A stretch of DNA of 64,000 nt from Metopolophium dirhodum. Lineage: Eukaryota > Arthropoda > Insecta > Hemiptera > Aphididae. The first letter of the stretch is position 1, and every line of letters starts with the position of its first letter. The position numbers were made by a program, and so were the translations under genes. The notes under the pieces were generated by a model, which was given only the letters and a program-made list of their open reading frames with translations, was not told the DNA's origin and did no database searches. The stretch covers positions 186,001 through 250,000 of the forward strand of contig NW_026869907.1 in assembly GCF_019925205.1 (NCBI RefSeq), given 5' to 3'. This document shows positions 21,960-36,069 of the stretch, piece by piece.

Positions 21960-24900
21960 ACGTGATCGCTCCCCGTAGACCCAAACAAGAAAATTGCACA
22001 TTCACCGTTGGTGACTTAATAAATACTCTTAGAGATACGAGATACATTCACTTTGGTATGTCCAAGTATATATTATAAAAAAACATACTAAAGTATAAAA
22101 TGATGCATGAGTGCGTGACTTCACATTGTCGTGTCCAGTAATCTGTTTGCATTTCTGAATGCGCCCTTTTACCACTTTGTATACCAAGAACACAAAAGCT
22201 CTGAAGCACATAGTGTCCAGGTTAAATTTTCTTCTCAGACGAGACCACCGAACCATTGATCACTTCATCAAATCTAATCAATAATTGTTTTGGACAGTAA
22301 CAATTCATTATAATAGAGTGATCGATAAAGAAAAACTATGAAAACATTTACTGGTCATTAGGTACCATTAAAATAACTAATATTTAATAATTTATATTGC
22401 ATACTGTATTATAACAATATAATATAATATGGTAAATAAAATAGACATTAACACTGTTACGATTGTTTATTTATTTAAAATATTATATTATTATGTGTAT
22501 AGACTATAGGTATTGTGGTCGTAGGATATATTATTCAAAACGAAAATCGTACGGTATTCATTTGATTAGACTAAACTCAAAATAACCAACTACCTTATGT
22601 ACTGAAGTTTTGAACTTTCAAGTCGGTCGGTGCAACCGCAAGTCGATGAGTCCACGGCTGTGTATAATATGGTGCAGCAGCCGTTACCTATAATTGTATA
22701 GAAAGGCGACCACTTATTCGAACTCGCAAAGACGCATAGATTTGGCGATAATGACAAATTCCGTATTGTGACAGTGTACCTATTATACTGATATTATGTC
22801 GTGACAGAAACGCTCTTAAAACAACATGTTAGCCGGTAAAAATGTACTTTATTTTAAACAGTACATTTTAAAATTGTGTCAATAGGTATACATGTATAAT
22901 AATAGAATATTCCTATCTCACTCAATATCTGCATATAAATAAAAAATATTATCAGTACTTAAATCATGTGATAAATTCCTTTCAATAACAATTATTGTCA
23001 AATTGTTTATAACAAATTCATAACTATAAATTATCATAGAGGAAAAGGCTTTTCTGAAGTTACACTACGTGCAATGTGCATACATGATAAATCCAACACT
23101 AAGGAGTAAAGTATGATGTTAGTATGTTATGTTGATCTTAATGATATTAGCTGTTAATTATCTATTACAATATGATTAGGATAATTTGACATAAATATTT
23201 TTTTTTGTTTCAAGAATTTTGGCTTTCAAGGTCTTTACAAAAATATTCATTGTATCTTAAAAATTGTAGAGGTTAATTGAAATACAGGGAGTTCCAAGCG
23301 GCAAGCACTTCAAGCTCCCCCTAGCTGTGTCACTGGGCCTTTGGACATCGATGTTGGACTTCTAGTTACAAAATAGTTTAGATATATTTAAATCAATGTA
23401 AGTAATTCTAAATCTTAAAATCTGATTTCTAATGGAAATTTAAATGGAAATATGTTGTGTTTTTCAAGTGTTTCTATTCTTCTGTTCTTAACAATTATTA
23501 TTATTTATTTTCTTTTAAAAATTAGCATAATTAAATGTTAGGACATTTTCATAATTTATCCATCTTGGATATATACTTAAATAAACATACACGAATAGTC
23601 TAACTTTTATTCTCTCACTCAATATTTGCATTATCATTTATAAAATATTATATCTAAACAATTTTCATCTTAACACAATAATAATCATAAAACAGCATAT
23701 ACCTATCTAAGTATATAACGTTCTGGTGTTTAATTTATTTATTTTACTTTGTTTAAATGAATTCTTTCCGTACAATAAGTGTGCAATTTAGGAAAACAAA
23801 ATGTACAGTCAATTAAATTTTCCAAGTGACCTGAGTACCTAACCAAAAACAGTGACTTTAAGTCAGCAAAATAATATACTCTACGAATTTCACGTATGAA
23901 ATAATTTTAAATGTCTTAATAATAATATATTATTTTTGTATAATTTATCAAAACTAATAAAACCAAATGGTTTCTTATTTATTCAGACATTAAAACAAGA
24001 GTTTTTAAACTTAAATTATTGACCATTTAAAATGTAATACGATAATTAGGTACCTAATGAAAAAAATTGAACAATGTTTTTTTATACGATATTTTTTATT
24101 AGAAAATAGAAATATTAATGCTGTACTATAGTTATAGTTAATGAATTATTAATTATTCATTTATAACATCTACACAATTATATACATTAGTAATATTGTT
24201 GTTGATAAACACGAAAAACAATATTATTGGTATCCAGATATTATATATTTATTTAAAAGCTTAATAAAAAGAAGTCATAAAATATTGAAGAAAATTAAAA
24301 TGTTGCAACCTAAAATATATTTTCATTTCATTTCTAAAGATTTTACGAGGCTTAAAGAAGCATTATATTAGTTGTCACATAATTATTAAGGAACTTACCT
24401 TATATAATAACAGTTTTTTGTTCCATGAGTCGTAACAGAAGACAATACAATTTTATTGAGAAACCACATTTTACACCATAGAGGTAATAACTTTATCAAT
24501 GTAATATGAAAGCCATTTTTGTTTTCAAACTCAAATTAGTCTTGTGACATTTTGTCTGTCGTCTACAAAAAATACAAATACTTAACGCCAGATTGAGTTA
24601 TTTTCCGTGTGAAACAATTTATTCAATGAAAATAACGAATGAGTAATATCCTGATTTATATTTAAATAATAACCTTAATATTTAAAAATATATAAACGTA
24701 TATAATATGCGAGTTAGATTGCTAAATGGAAGTTTCTTACAGAGCAACAATGGAAATACCTTGGCATTATTTTTATTATGTGTTCAAATTAAATCTGAAG
24801 AGATGTAACAAAATCTAAGCCTGCCTATATAATTAAAATGTCATATATAGAACAAGTTCTACAAATTTTCATGTATGTTAGATACTTTATTTTCAATTTA

Positions 24901-27900
24901 AATTGGTTGAATAATACTAAACATAGTTTTTGATATTATATAATATATTAAGCAAATAAATTCGTATACAAACTTATAATTGGTAAGTTTACATTTGAAT
25001 GTTTTTATTAATTAAATATGAACATGGATAGATATTACAAGCAAATAAGTTTCTAAAAGTTACACAAAATAGCCAAACAAGTATGATAGGATTATAATCA
25101 ACTTATAATAAATATAAATGTACCACTCACTTATTTATAATTCAATTTGCTTCAACAGTGGATTATGAATTATGATTATCAAAGATAAACGATAAAAGCA
25201 ATGACAACCATCAGATTGAAATATCAATTAAAACTAGAGACTGATATTTATTTATCTTGCTTGTATTAAAATTTTTAAAAGTCAACCAGTTTCTTTTAAA
25301 TTTATTCTGAATTCAATATTTGTATGATAATATAGTAACATTTTTAACGAAACCAAGATTGGGGAACAAGGGGGTGGAGCGGAGAACTTAATGCTTAAGC
25401 CGAATTTTACAGAATCCTTTTTAATGCAGAGTCTCAAATTGACATAAAAATCAATGCTTGACAACATAAATCAAAAATTATTTTTAATGATAAAATAAAT
25501 AGCTCAACACTGTTTTACTTTAATATGGAAAACATCGAAAAACATAATGTGCCATTATGGGGTGGTTTAATGGTGTACTTATTATGATTATGTTTTTATT
25601 TTTAGAGCATGGCAATAGGATAATAACTTATATTAATTGATTTTAATTATTTTTAAACACAGCTATTTAGGTATGCAAAAATATTTTTTTCTGAAACCAT
25701 TTCTACATAATATTCAGTTAGGTATTAAAAATATAGTTTTTTCCCTCTAATAGCATAACCACATAGGTAATACTTTTCACTGTCCTTCAGAATTTAAAGA
25801 CTCGCTGTGATACCAATTTATCGTCTCAAGTCACAACTTTATAATATGATATTAGATTATATTGATTGATGCATGCAGTTAATAAATTGAAAAACTGAGT
25901 AAAAACAACCTTATAATGAAACCCTTGACACGAGCATGGCCGAGTCTTCGGAATAATTTTGTGTCTCAAAATATAAATGAAACAATACTTTTGACACAAA
26001 AACGCGAACATATATTATTTGGTAGTCAGTACTAATCAAGAAAAATAATGTATAAAAAGTACGTAATCCAATAAATACATTGCATTTTACTTAATTGGGT
26101 GTATACATTACACTTAAATGTGAAAAACAAATACAATATTGTAAAAATATATATGAAACATATATAGGTTATCATCAATAATTATACCTATAGACTTAAA
26201 TATTATTTCTGAAATAAATAAACGATATGCAATTTTGTGCTGAGAACAATTTCTATATACCTACCCTGTTATAAGTGGTCACCGTTCCTGCACCTCGAGC
26301 AAATAAATAAATACAGACATGTTTAGATTCTATTATTATATTTTTAATTCAATAATCAAATAGTTTAACTCAAAGTATATTTATATGATGTATGTTTAAT
26401 ACGCATGTACTTTTGCTTTAATATTTACTGTTGATATACTTCAACTATCCCTTAAAAAAAGTAATAATATTAGTAATTTATATTATTTATGCACAAAAAC
26501 CATAACGAATTATATTATTGTAGGGACTAACTAACACGTTTAATTATTGAATTCTATTGATAATTTCAAACGTTTCGTCATTGAACGAAAATAATTTAAA
26601 TTACTTATAATAATGTTTTAATATATAAATCATACTTATACAGTTACATATACTATACATTTTATGAAAAAACAAAATATTTAAAACAAGTGCACTTTAC
26701 TCATAAATTGTATTATGCCTGAAGACCTCAGGACGATCGCAATATTAAAATCATGCTAGGTAATTGCTATGTTAGTGGGAATAAAACTAACTTCTAAGTA
26801 TATAAGTAAATCTTTGTAAGTACGAAAGAGTATAAAAGACAAATTAAATTACCTGCGTTTTACTTTCACAGTTAAATCATTGTGCGCATCTGAGTCGTAT
26901 TTTTTCACCGCTACATTTGTCATTGAAAAAATACTTAGGTACATTTTTCTAAACTATATTGAACTCACTGCCGTATTACTCTCGAGTCTTATTATCATAA
27001 TGTTACATTGGAAGTATTCATTTAAAATTTAAAATTATTACACACATAAATACATACAAATTTATATTTACGATATTTGTTGAACAAATATTGATTCATA
27101 TTGATAAAGGTATCATACTGGGAATAAAAGTACGTCAAATTAGTATATTATTATATTTAAATTTGCTACTTTACATTTACATTTTTTGGGCATTTACGTG
27201 GTACATCTGTATTTTTTTTTTTTTTTTTTGCTGAAAACAATGGGGCGATAATAACTAGACGCTCGGCTATAATAGCTATATGAAGGTGAATTAATTCATA
27301 CCTACTTTATATGTCATATTATATTATAGGTTAATATATTACTATAAACTGTTTTAATCTGAATTAAAATTTTGTTTCTTTGTATATTAGTGGTTTCTTA
27401 TACTTTTAAATAATTTCAAGCGTAAAAAAAATTCTCCCATTTTTATCCTTATTCGCAGTGATGTTTTTTTTTTTAACACTTTCAAATAGTAAAAAATATA
27501 CAATTGTTTCAAGTGGTATACTACCACACATTGGGAAGTGCACTGAGGACTGAGTAGAAGGTACTTTATTTGTTTTGTTTTTCCAATTTCGCTCATGTTT
27601 GTTAGGAAATCACAATAAATTGAAAAAAAAATATAATTTGTGTTTTTATTTTCATAAGATATCTCTTTTTTTATTATTTAAATTGAATTAGGTACCTACT
27701 ATACAAATTTAATAATGTGATAAATATATATTTTTGATAAGAAAATATAATTTAAATGGATAAAGTTTAACAGAATTTAAATAAATATATTATCTGAATT
27801 TTCCTACATAAGATATTGACGAACTGACTATTTGTATAGAAAGCAGCATTTATGAAGGCAAATTGTCATAATAAGTGTATGCAATATTAATCAGTTATCT

Positions 27901-29240
27901 CATTATCTGATATTATACAAACTAATACGTTATGTTATAAAAATAAATGGGCACCTAGTCTTTTAGTAAAGTTAGAAGTTTTGAAAAAATAACAAACATA
28001 AACTCAAAGGTTGTACTTAAATAATTATAGTAAAGTCTAAACAAGAAAATATTTTGTTTACCTAAGTACTTATATTTATAATGATTGAATGAATAAAAAA
28101 GGTTTAAAACGTATTCGTGCATGTAATACATGTCATAAAATGAATACCCATGATATTTTAGTGGAAAATAAATTGATTGTCTCGTACAGTTTTTTATCGA
28201 TAAATGGACAAAGGTATCGTATGTATGTGTACTCTTAAATTTTGTAGTGGAATATGATTTGTTCCTTTCCCTTGTATCGCACAGTTGAAATGATTTAAAA
28301 AAATTAATAAAAAAATGTTGACTAAAAAAACAAACCGTATCGTGTCATCTTTGACGTGATTTTTGATGATTGTTTCATGTTAAAAAAACAGTTTTAGTGT
28401 CTTAGAAAAGTGCTGTAATACATTGCTTATATTATGAAGAAATAAAATATGTACAGTTTAGACAATTTTATTTTACTATTATTTAACAGTCCAAAATAGT
28501 ATTCTTGGTATCATTTAATACATCTACGTAAAAAAGGCACATTTATAATATCAGTTTGTTTAGTAAATATTTTTATTTTTATAAAATATTATTATTAATT
28601 ATATTGGAGTAAGTACCTTAATATGCATTTAAGATACAACAAAATTGTTCTAATCAACATACTTACATATTTTTTAAACGAAAAGAATGTTCTTAAAAAA
28701 TGTATTGTTGTTTTATTGGAATGTTTTTTATTTTATTCTTATGAATGTATGTTGTTGCTATACCAAAAATGTAATCACTAGGACAGACTAGGTACTTCAG
28801 ACTTTTGAGACTTAACATGACTATAATATTATATGAGTCATTTTTTTAATTTTTTATTATATAGTCGAACATATTATATTTGATTTAAAATGTACTATTT
28901 AAAAAAATAATATATAAATATTTATTTTTTGAAATTAAGTTTTATAAAACTGTAGTTTTTACAAATTCGTATTCCATTTTGGGTACCTATTTGATCAACA
29001 AATAATTATTTTTAAACATAAATTGCATATAATATCACTTGTGGTTTTTGGAATCATATCATGACGGGTACCAAGTGTTAAATCTAAATCTACACTATCG
29101 ACAGAAGTTCCATATTATAATACCATGTAAAATAAACCAATGTAATACGGGTAGTAAGTATTTTATTGCGATCAAAGTATTTGCACGGTACTTGTACGGT
29201 ATTTTATTATTTTTATCATTACATTCAGGCGATTTTATAT
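21960..29240. other. AT-rich stretch without supported genes
   Basis: 22030-22260 and 22610-22770 are GC-richer. A minus frame at 22029-22256 (75 codons) is Arg and Lys-rich but matches nothing I know. The remainder is AT-rich intron or intergenic DNA with a T-tract at 27212-27231. Confidence 0.5.
23283..23335. mobile_element. Possible hAT right terminus
   Basis: CTCCCCCTAGCTGTGTCACTG ends at 23335. In reverse complement it begins CAGTGACACAGCTAGGGGGA, a typical hAT start. No partner end was found upstream, so it is a solo or diverged end. Confidence 0.35.
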
Positions 29241-29299
29241 AATATTATATTAGGACATTTTGCCATGGCGTGCATAATGGTTAACACAAGACAAGGTAC

Positions 29300-31300
29300 G
29301 ATATTTTTTTTCATTTAATATCACGTGATTCATATTTTTGGCATCAACGACGAGGTAATTAGCCAATACATATTACACGTTCGTATTAGGTACTTACAAA
29401 ATACAATAACGTAGGTAAAATGCGTAATTATCAATGAACAATATTGAAAAAAAAACTTTTGTAAATTCCCTGGATAATTTATTAAATACATAATTGTTTG
29501 TATTTATATATAAGTCGGTATATAAATTGCTAGATTAATAATAAAATAAACTGGTTTTTATATAAGATTAAACGTGCATTAATTCACTCAAGATTTTACT
29601 ATTCAGATACTTTATGATGCCACATTATATAAATATAATTTAATTTTTAATTTTTAATTCTTATCTTCTAATTTTAATTTTTCTTATTAAATTGTGTTTT
29701 TAAAGTTGTTTAACGAATGAAATTCATATAGTATTAAAACTTACAATTCACATGAAGTTTTAATAGTTTTATAAACAAATTTCAATTAGTTTGAGCTTAT
29801 TTATTTTTAAATCCCCTTATTATAAATTTATAAGTATAACAAGATCTTCAAAATACTTCAGTTATTCAGGAAATGTTTTAATTTATTTTGCTTTTAAAAT
29901 AACTTTGTACGATGTCTTGTTTTATTAATAATGTTTAACGTTGTCTGGTTTTGCATTGTTATTCCTGCCAATTTAGTAAAACAACTTTTATTTGTATGGC
30001 CGTCTTTGGTTTTTGTATTTGTAAATAATGAAATCTAAAATAATTGTGATACAGGTGTAGTCTTGGTGAAATCATGGACACGGCTATTTCTTGTTTGTGT
30101 TGTGATATAACTTATTATTAAATCAATGAAAAATCACCAACTTTTAAAGGACTCACAATGGAGTTCGGCTTAACTCACTTTTGATTTAATTTTCAAATAT
30201 CTTCTACAATTATCTGTAGTCTATTCCCTGAAGCGTATAGAAATGCTTGGTAAAACCAAAAAAAAAAAATACGATTTTCAAAGTTGGTACCTACTTACAT
30301 ATATTATTATTATAGGTACTGAACAAATAAGATTTCTTATCACTATGGGTTATTGTACATAAAGATAACGAGAATATTTTAATTATTGATGTTGAATTTC
30401 TCAATATTTTTTCAGAACCTTAAAACAAAACGACGTGTGTACATAATATTGTAACTTAGTTTTGCACTATTAACTCGATATAAAAATCTATGAACAATGA
30501 TAGTCACAGATATTATTCATGTATAGGTATTAGAAATATAAAATCTTTTCGAACTTTTACCTGTTAAATCACGGTTTGTTAATGCTATAACTAATTTTTA
30601 GTATTTTATAGGAGCACTACAATACTAGCTACATGTATTTTGAATTATTAATTTAGATCGATCCATTTTTTTTTTTCAATAAATTTATTACGCTTTAGAT
30701 AATATTTGCGTATTTATAATATATACATGAGCGTCCTCAATTAAAAGTTTATCTTTACTGTTAAATAATAATATGAACACGTGAGTGTTGTGGCTCTACC
30801 TTTTTCACTACGTGCGCATTGTAATCAATAATTTGATATAATATTATGAAAAAAAAAAATACAATCATAAAAATATTTCAGCCATATAAATTCCAACCAA
30901 AAAAATATTCAGTTACGTTAATTTGTATAACTTTATAATTCACTATAATTCTATAATATGATTGATATCAATTGTATGCTTAAAATATATGAAATGCATA
31001 TACAATAATTATGTCGAGTGTACTCTATGGTACGCTAGGGGCTAGTTATAACTTCAAAATTAAAAACAAATCGTCTCGTTTTTAATCAATTTATTTAATG
31101 AAAATCGGCATTGTACGTTTTCAAACTGATAAGCAATGATTGTGTTGTCCACCATGATTACTATACATCTACTGTTCTTGCCGCCCAAACTATATTTATT
31201 GCAAACCGTGATGTACATATCTATTTGAATGCAATATATTACCTTTATTTATTTTATACGCCTACTGTGGTGAGACACCTGACCAATATATTATGGGAAC
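29300..31300. other. AT-rich stretch without genes
   Basis: No supported gene or complete repeat. ORFs at 29039-29242 and 31111-31338 have AT-driven composition and no domain. Confidence 0.5.
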
Positions 31301-31304
31301 ATGA

Positions 31305-31465
31305 GCTATCGAACACAGTCGGTCAGCTACCCAGGTGAATCATTCGCTCAAACGCTGTGATGGTTACACATTGGAAGATGTACGAAAGAAGCTACACTCT
31401 CCGGATAGCTGTACATGTGGGTGTACCAGTAAAATCGTACCCCGAAATATTACCCTGCGGGGAGG
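31305..31465 (+). CDS. Possible Cys-rich exon, unrecognised
   Basis: A frame open from 31305 encodes about 54 residues, including DGYTLEDVRKKLHSPDSCTC and GCTSKIVPRN. It ends at AGG|GTAAGA (donor GT at 31466), before a stop at 31467. The C-x-C-x-C cluster after a charged helix-like stretch recalls the C-terminal end of PDGF/VEGF-type cystine-knot domains, but the match is too short to assign. GC is higher than in the flanks. No convincing acceptor or start is visible upstream. It may be an exon of a gene spanning the window, a relic, or chance. Confidence 0.25.
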
Positions 31466-32700
31466 GTAAGATTTTCCTATTACACGCCGCTCCCTTCAAT
31501 AACATACACAAACTGGCCCAATCGGATATGAATTATTCTTTATGAAGACGAAAATAACACCAATATATTATTATGAACCTATGAAATTCCCGTGAATTTG
31601 CTTCTTGAGAACGGGAATAAGAATATTGGGATAAATTCATCGGAACAAACACTTTCATTTTGAAATATACATATTATTACGCTTAATACATTTTTGGATA
31701 ATTTAGTACCTATTTTAAATATTTGCACCTATTGTATACAAACTTTTTTTAGATTTTAATGTACGTTTAATGTTTGATGATTTAATGTACGTAGTTTATG
31801 TTGTTTAGTTAATTTTTTAACATTTGTAGTGAATTTTATACTGCATTTTTAAGGTATTTAATGCATTTAATTCATAGCCCTACGTATAACTAACTAACCC
31901 CTAAGTCCGAATTTTTTTTCTCGTCACTTAAGAAAAATAAATTAAGTAGGTACCAACCAACGAGTGTAAATACCCGGGGATTGTGTTTGGTGACAGATTA
32001 AAACAATGCAAATTCGTGTTTCGTTATAAATAATTCACATTATTGATAATAAATAAATTATACAATGTACAGTTTATTAGTTTTCGTTTGTACTTTTTTA
32101 TAATAAATTATAGTATGTATAGTGTGTATTATAGTAATATAATATAGCTTAATTACTACACACGCATTTCACTCATAACGTTGTACTATTACAAAACTAT
32201 ATTAAATTAAGTACCTCTGAAAAATGAGTCGACTTTTTTATACTTGACTTAAAATAATGTATAATTGTATACTATTCACGTGCTGCTCGTTTAAACATTT
32301 ACCTTGCGTGTTGAATGGGCATCGACGTATTGTTATACGCCGAACTGTTTCGTATTAAAATAACAACGATTATTATAACGGTTTTATAATAATTGTTTTG
32401 TCCAATTCTAGAAATATTATATCTTAATTTGCTTGGTTTTTTGTCACTCAAACAAATTAGCTTTGAATCAGGAACTTTATATAATATGCGCGTTAAAACG
32501 GGTCCTTCTTATAGTTAAACAACTAAGAATTTTTTAATACCAGTATATTTTGTACAATAGGAATAAACATATTATGAAAGTTATTATTCAGAAAAGTTAA
32601 GAGTTACGTTTCGTAATAATAACAGGTAAAGGAAAAAATATTTTATTTGTACAAAATGTATGTTGACAACAATACACAACCTTTTTTTAAATTTTTTATT

Positions 32701-32920
32701 AGGTTTTTTAAGGCTTCGACGACTGAGGTCTTTAGCCTGTAAAGTTGGTAGGGTTGGGACAGTTGGTACGGTCGGTTAGGAACACGTGTATGTGTGGCAA
32801 GGTATTTGCGCAATACGAACCCGCGGGTCACCCATCCGAGAACTAGTGGCAGAGGCCGTTGCTTACTCTCAATCACGTCGCATGATTGATTTCAGCTACT
32901 GCGCCGCGCCGAGCCACGCA
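32701..32920 (-). mobile_element. 5S rRNA-derived SINE (SINE3 type)
   Basis: On the minus strand the head contains GAGAGTAAGCAACGGCC (complement of about 32854-32870) and CTCGGATGGGTGACCCGCGG (complement of 32821-32840). These match the internal promoter of 5S rRNA: the A box GTTAAGCAACG and the C box TGGATGGGTGACCGC, in the correct order and spacing. The 5' end near 32920 reads GGCTCGGCGCGGCGCAGTAG. A body of about 120 nt unrelated to 5S follows, ending in CCTTAAAAAACC and an AT-rich tail. It is not a 5S gene: the 5' third and the 3' stem are replaced. The ORF over it has no meaning. Confidence 0.75.
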
Positions 32921-32929
32921 ATAATTTTG

Positions 32930-33690
32930 TATTTTAAACGTTTGATTTTTTTCTTTCTTGTGTGAAATTACAATAAATTTCACAAATGTCTTAATCATTA
33001 TTAAATTGTTGTACTACGTTGTTGTGATTAATATTTGAATATTAACAGTTTGGAACCAAAATGAAAACAATAAATTAAGTACTTATATAGCATAAAATAT
33101 ATGACAGTTATTAAGCACCCCTATCAAACGTATAGATTTTAGTATTACAAATTACGATGGACATCAAAAGTAATCCGATAGAACAATATTCATTAACGTA
33201 ATTTTACAATTTAATACGCCAAGTTCTATGTATTAATTGCTCATAGACACTTAAGATGTACGTTCCAAATAGTGGGATCTTAAAAGGATTTCGAAAAAAT
33301 AAAAGTAGTAGTCTCGTAAAGAGGTGAGCAAAAATATTATAATTTCCTATCAACAATTTCGTAGTAATTAGAATATTTGTATACATCTTCATTATACATT
33401 CTTGTTTGTTCCAAAGTTTTGATATCATTGTATAATAAAACATATTTATATAATAATATATCTACAGACATAAAATAAAATAAAATGTTTGAGTCTGTAT
33501 CTGTTGAATATCATTCATTCTAAGAATATATTTTTTGAAATGTCAATATTTATTTAGTACCCATAGGTACATAATATTATGTAGAAAATAATATATTATT
33601 AAAGAGTCACAATACTTACTTTTTAACAAAAAGAAAGAAGGAGCAATGTAGTTAAAAGTAATATACTACCTTAATATTAATGTAAATATA
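32930..33690. other. AT-rich stretch without genes
   Basis: Nothing recognisable beyond AT-rich background. The minus ORF at 33204-33443 has no domain. Confidence 0.5.
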
Positions 33691-33699
33691 ATTTTCATT

Positions 33700-34030
33700 T
33701 TAAATATTCTAGTCGTTCAAAATGTATGAACAATACAATATTGATGGTCTTGCATTGTATTCAACCATCGATCAATAGAATTCTTATGAAGGAACAGCAT
33801 GGCTTTCGCCCTGGTCGTTCCACCATTACCTGAAATGTAGTCTTTAACAACTATGTAAACCAATTTTTTAATTCGAAAACACGAGTAGATGCCATTTACA
33901 CTGATTTCAATAAGATATTTGATTCAGTTGATCACAATGTCCTAATCCAGGTCCTCGATGTATCTGGAATTGGTGAACCTCTCCTATCCTGGTTACTGTA
34001 TATTGAAGGGAATTTTAGAAGGCACGTATA
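33700..34030 (+). pseudogene. LINE reverse transcriptase fragment
   Basis: From 33771 the frame reads INRILMKEQHGFRPGRST, a stop at 33831, then VDAIYTDFNKIFDSVDHNVL and GIGEPLLSWLLYIEG. These are the non-LTR reverse transcriptase blocks 'QHGFRPGRST' and motif A 'YTDFxKAFDxVDH', whose Asp binds metal, plus the following 'LLxWLxxYL' block. Motif C (YADD), the endonuclease and the rest of ORF2 are missing. A stop near 34027 ends the frame. It is a short internal fragment of a Jockey/CR1-like element, distinct in part from the LINE tails elsewhere in the window. Confidence 0.85.
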
Positions 34031-34267
34031 ATCCTAATATGCACCTCAATATGTGTGAACGAACACCACTTGGTATAACATATATAGCTATGATGTTGAA
34101 TCCAATGAAAAAACTTTGAATCATATTACAAAGAGTTTTTTCGGTATTTAGCGTTCCAAAAAAAAGTTTCCGAAAACTCCAATTCAATTTAAACAATTTG
34201 TGTAAGTATAGCAAAAATATTCAAATTAAATTTTTTATTCTGAGAAATCGTATAGAGTTGATTTTTA

Positions 34268-34303
34268 GATTCTGAGCGTATCGATTAATACAGGTATTGA
34301 TTT
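34268..34303 (+). mobile_element. Left terminus of an ATTCTGAGCG-group element
   Basis: GATTCTGAGCGTATCGATTA and GGTATTGATTTT match the terminal motif of the element at 36531. DNA to about 34870 resembles the interior of the copy at 59058 (GACATTT, then TTTTGAGCTATTTA words), but no right end is visible, so the copy is decayed. Confidence 0.5.
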
Positions 34304-34309
34304 TCCAAT

Positions 34310-34311
<2 letters not shown>

Positions 34312-34371
<60 letters not shown>

Positions 34372-34379
34372 TGTGTGTG
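34312..34379. repeat. (GT)n microsatellite, ~68 bp
   Basis: GT repeat with one TT interruption near 34368. It sits just inside the left terminus at 34268, where sister copies have A/T-rich or TGTG sequence. Confidence 0.97.
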
Positions 34380-34879
34380 ATACATTATATAAAGTAGAAA
34401 TTCTTAAAGAAAAAATAAAATAAATATTAAGTAATATAAGAATTTTTTAATCAAAACCAATTTATGAGAAAATCCCTTTTCTTTTTGGTTCAACCCAGAG
34501 AACATAGATACTTGACATTTTTACAGAATGCTGAATGTTTATATTATCGTTGTCTACATATTATGGTATTATTTTCAAAATATTTTGACTCTTTTTGAGC
34601 TATTTATAGAAATTGGACATTAATTTTGATTTTGTTTTTCTATAATTATTTATTAAACAATTTTAATTGGTCAACAAGTTTGAAAATGTAATATAATATT
34701 CCTCATACGTTCTTGTTGTATCTATTTGATAATATTTATGATATACTGGTCATGACTTTTTTTTTTATAAACAAAATTAGTCAAAATCACGAAAATTTGC
34801 AAATTATTCTGTAGTTAAAAATGTATTGTGTTAATGTTTATGGCTGAAGATTGAAAGTTTATCACTAGGTTCCTCATAG

Positions 34880-36050
34880 GTAGAATGTTCATATTGGAAC
34901 CAAACAATTTAAAAATATTAGTAGAGCGGTTACCTACTCCCCCCCCCCCTCTCATATTTTATTGTCCACCAATAAATTCTGTTGATTATAATATTCTCTC
35001 GAGTTTGTCAACGTATAATGTATTGCTCATAATATTTAGCATAAATATTTATTATCATGTAAAATTGCATTCATAAATATTACACATTATTTTGTGTACC
35101 AACCTACAATATTGTAAAACATGTATCATGTTCATAGTAAAGAGTGAAGAGTGAAGGTTATGCTTAGAAAATGTTTTGCGGAAGTGATAAGTTTATAGGT
35201 ATATTGAACTTTGGGTAGTATATCATTAATAACGATGAGGTTTTTCCCAAAATAATGAATTAGTTGTTTATTTCATATTATGCATCAGGAATCGTTGTAG
35301 AATAATATACTGAGCAATTAATTTTGCTTATTAAATTATGTGATGATACATTGAATAAAAATTCTTATTATTTTGTATTAGGTATATTGCTAAGCCAAAA
35401 AGTCAAGTTGTAAAAAAGGAACACACTTTGCAATCAGGCGCATCGATTATTTTGATCAATAGAGGAGAAAATAACAAGGTTTAAATTCATATTATTTATG
35501 ACAAGTATATGAGCTGTTAGGTATATACTTATATTTGTCAGATACTTGATTTAGTTACAAATAAACACCGTGATATACCGAACGGTGAAGTGTCGATGGC
35601 AGTTGGATGACATGGATTAATTTGGAAAAAAAAATATTTATTAAATTTACTCACGTTGTGGAAGACTTGTGGTTGGAGCTATCGAATATGTTTTGGTACC
35701 GTTTAAATGGGGGTGAGACGTTATCTCAAAGTGGTTGAATCATTATTTTAACATATTATAATATTCATGTTCATATACGTCAATAATCAGAATATTGAAT
35801 AAATTATATTAATTTTTTTTTTTTTACTTTCTTGAAACATTTTTACAATATCAATAAATTTACAACGCTCGCGAGATTTCAGCCGAAGAGTAAATAAACA
35901 CTGGAGTTGGTTTGCCAAACATAAAAGTAAACCACTTATACTCTCCGCAAACATTTTTTTTTTTCCAGAACTCCGAATTCAAAACCATAAACTCATAGAA
36001 TTTGTTATTATTGTTCATTAAATAACCGTTAAAGACTGTACCACATCAAA
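34880..36050. other. AT-rich stretch without genes
   Basis: Contains a C-run at about 34941-34950 and a T-tract near 35812-35825. No supported gene. Confidence 0.5.
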
Positions 36051-36069
36051 TATAATAATAATAATAATA
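36051..36069. repeat. (AAT)n microsatellite
   Basis: Six AAT/ATA units in a row. Confidence 0.9.

Noticed and set aside
32643..32876. 77-codon minus ORF
   Set aside because: Lies within the 5S-derived SINE.
32820..32920. A functional 5S rRNA gene
   Set aside because: Only the internal promoter region matches; both ends differ.
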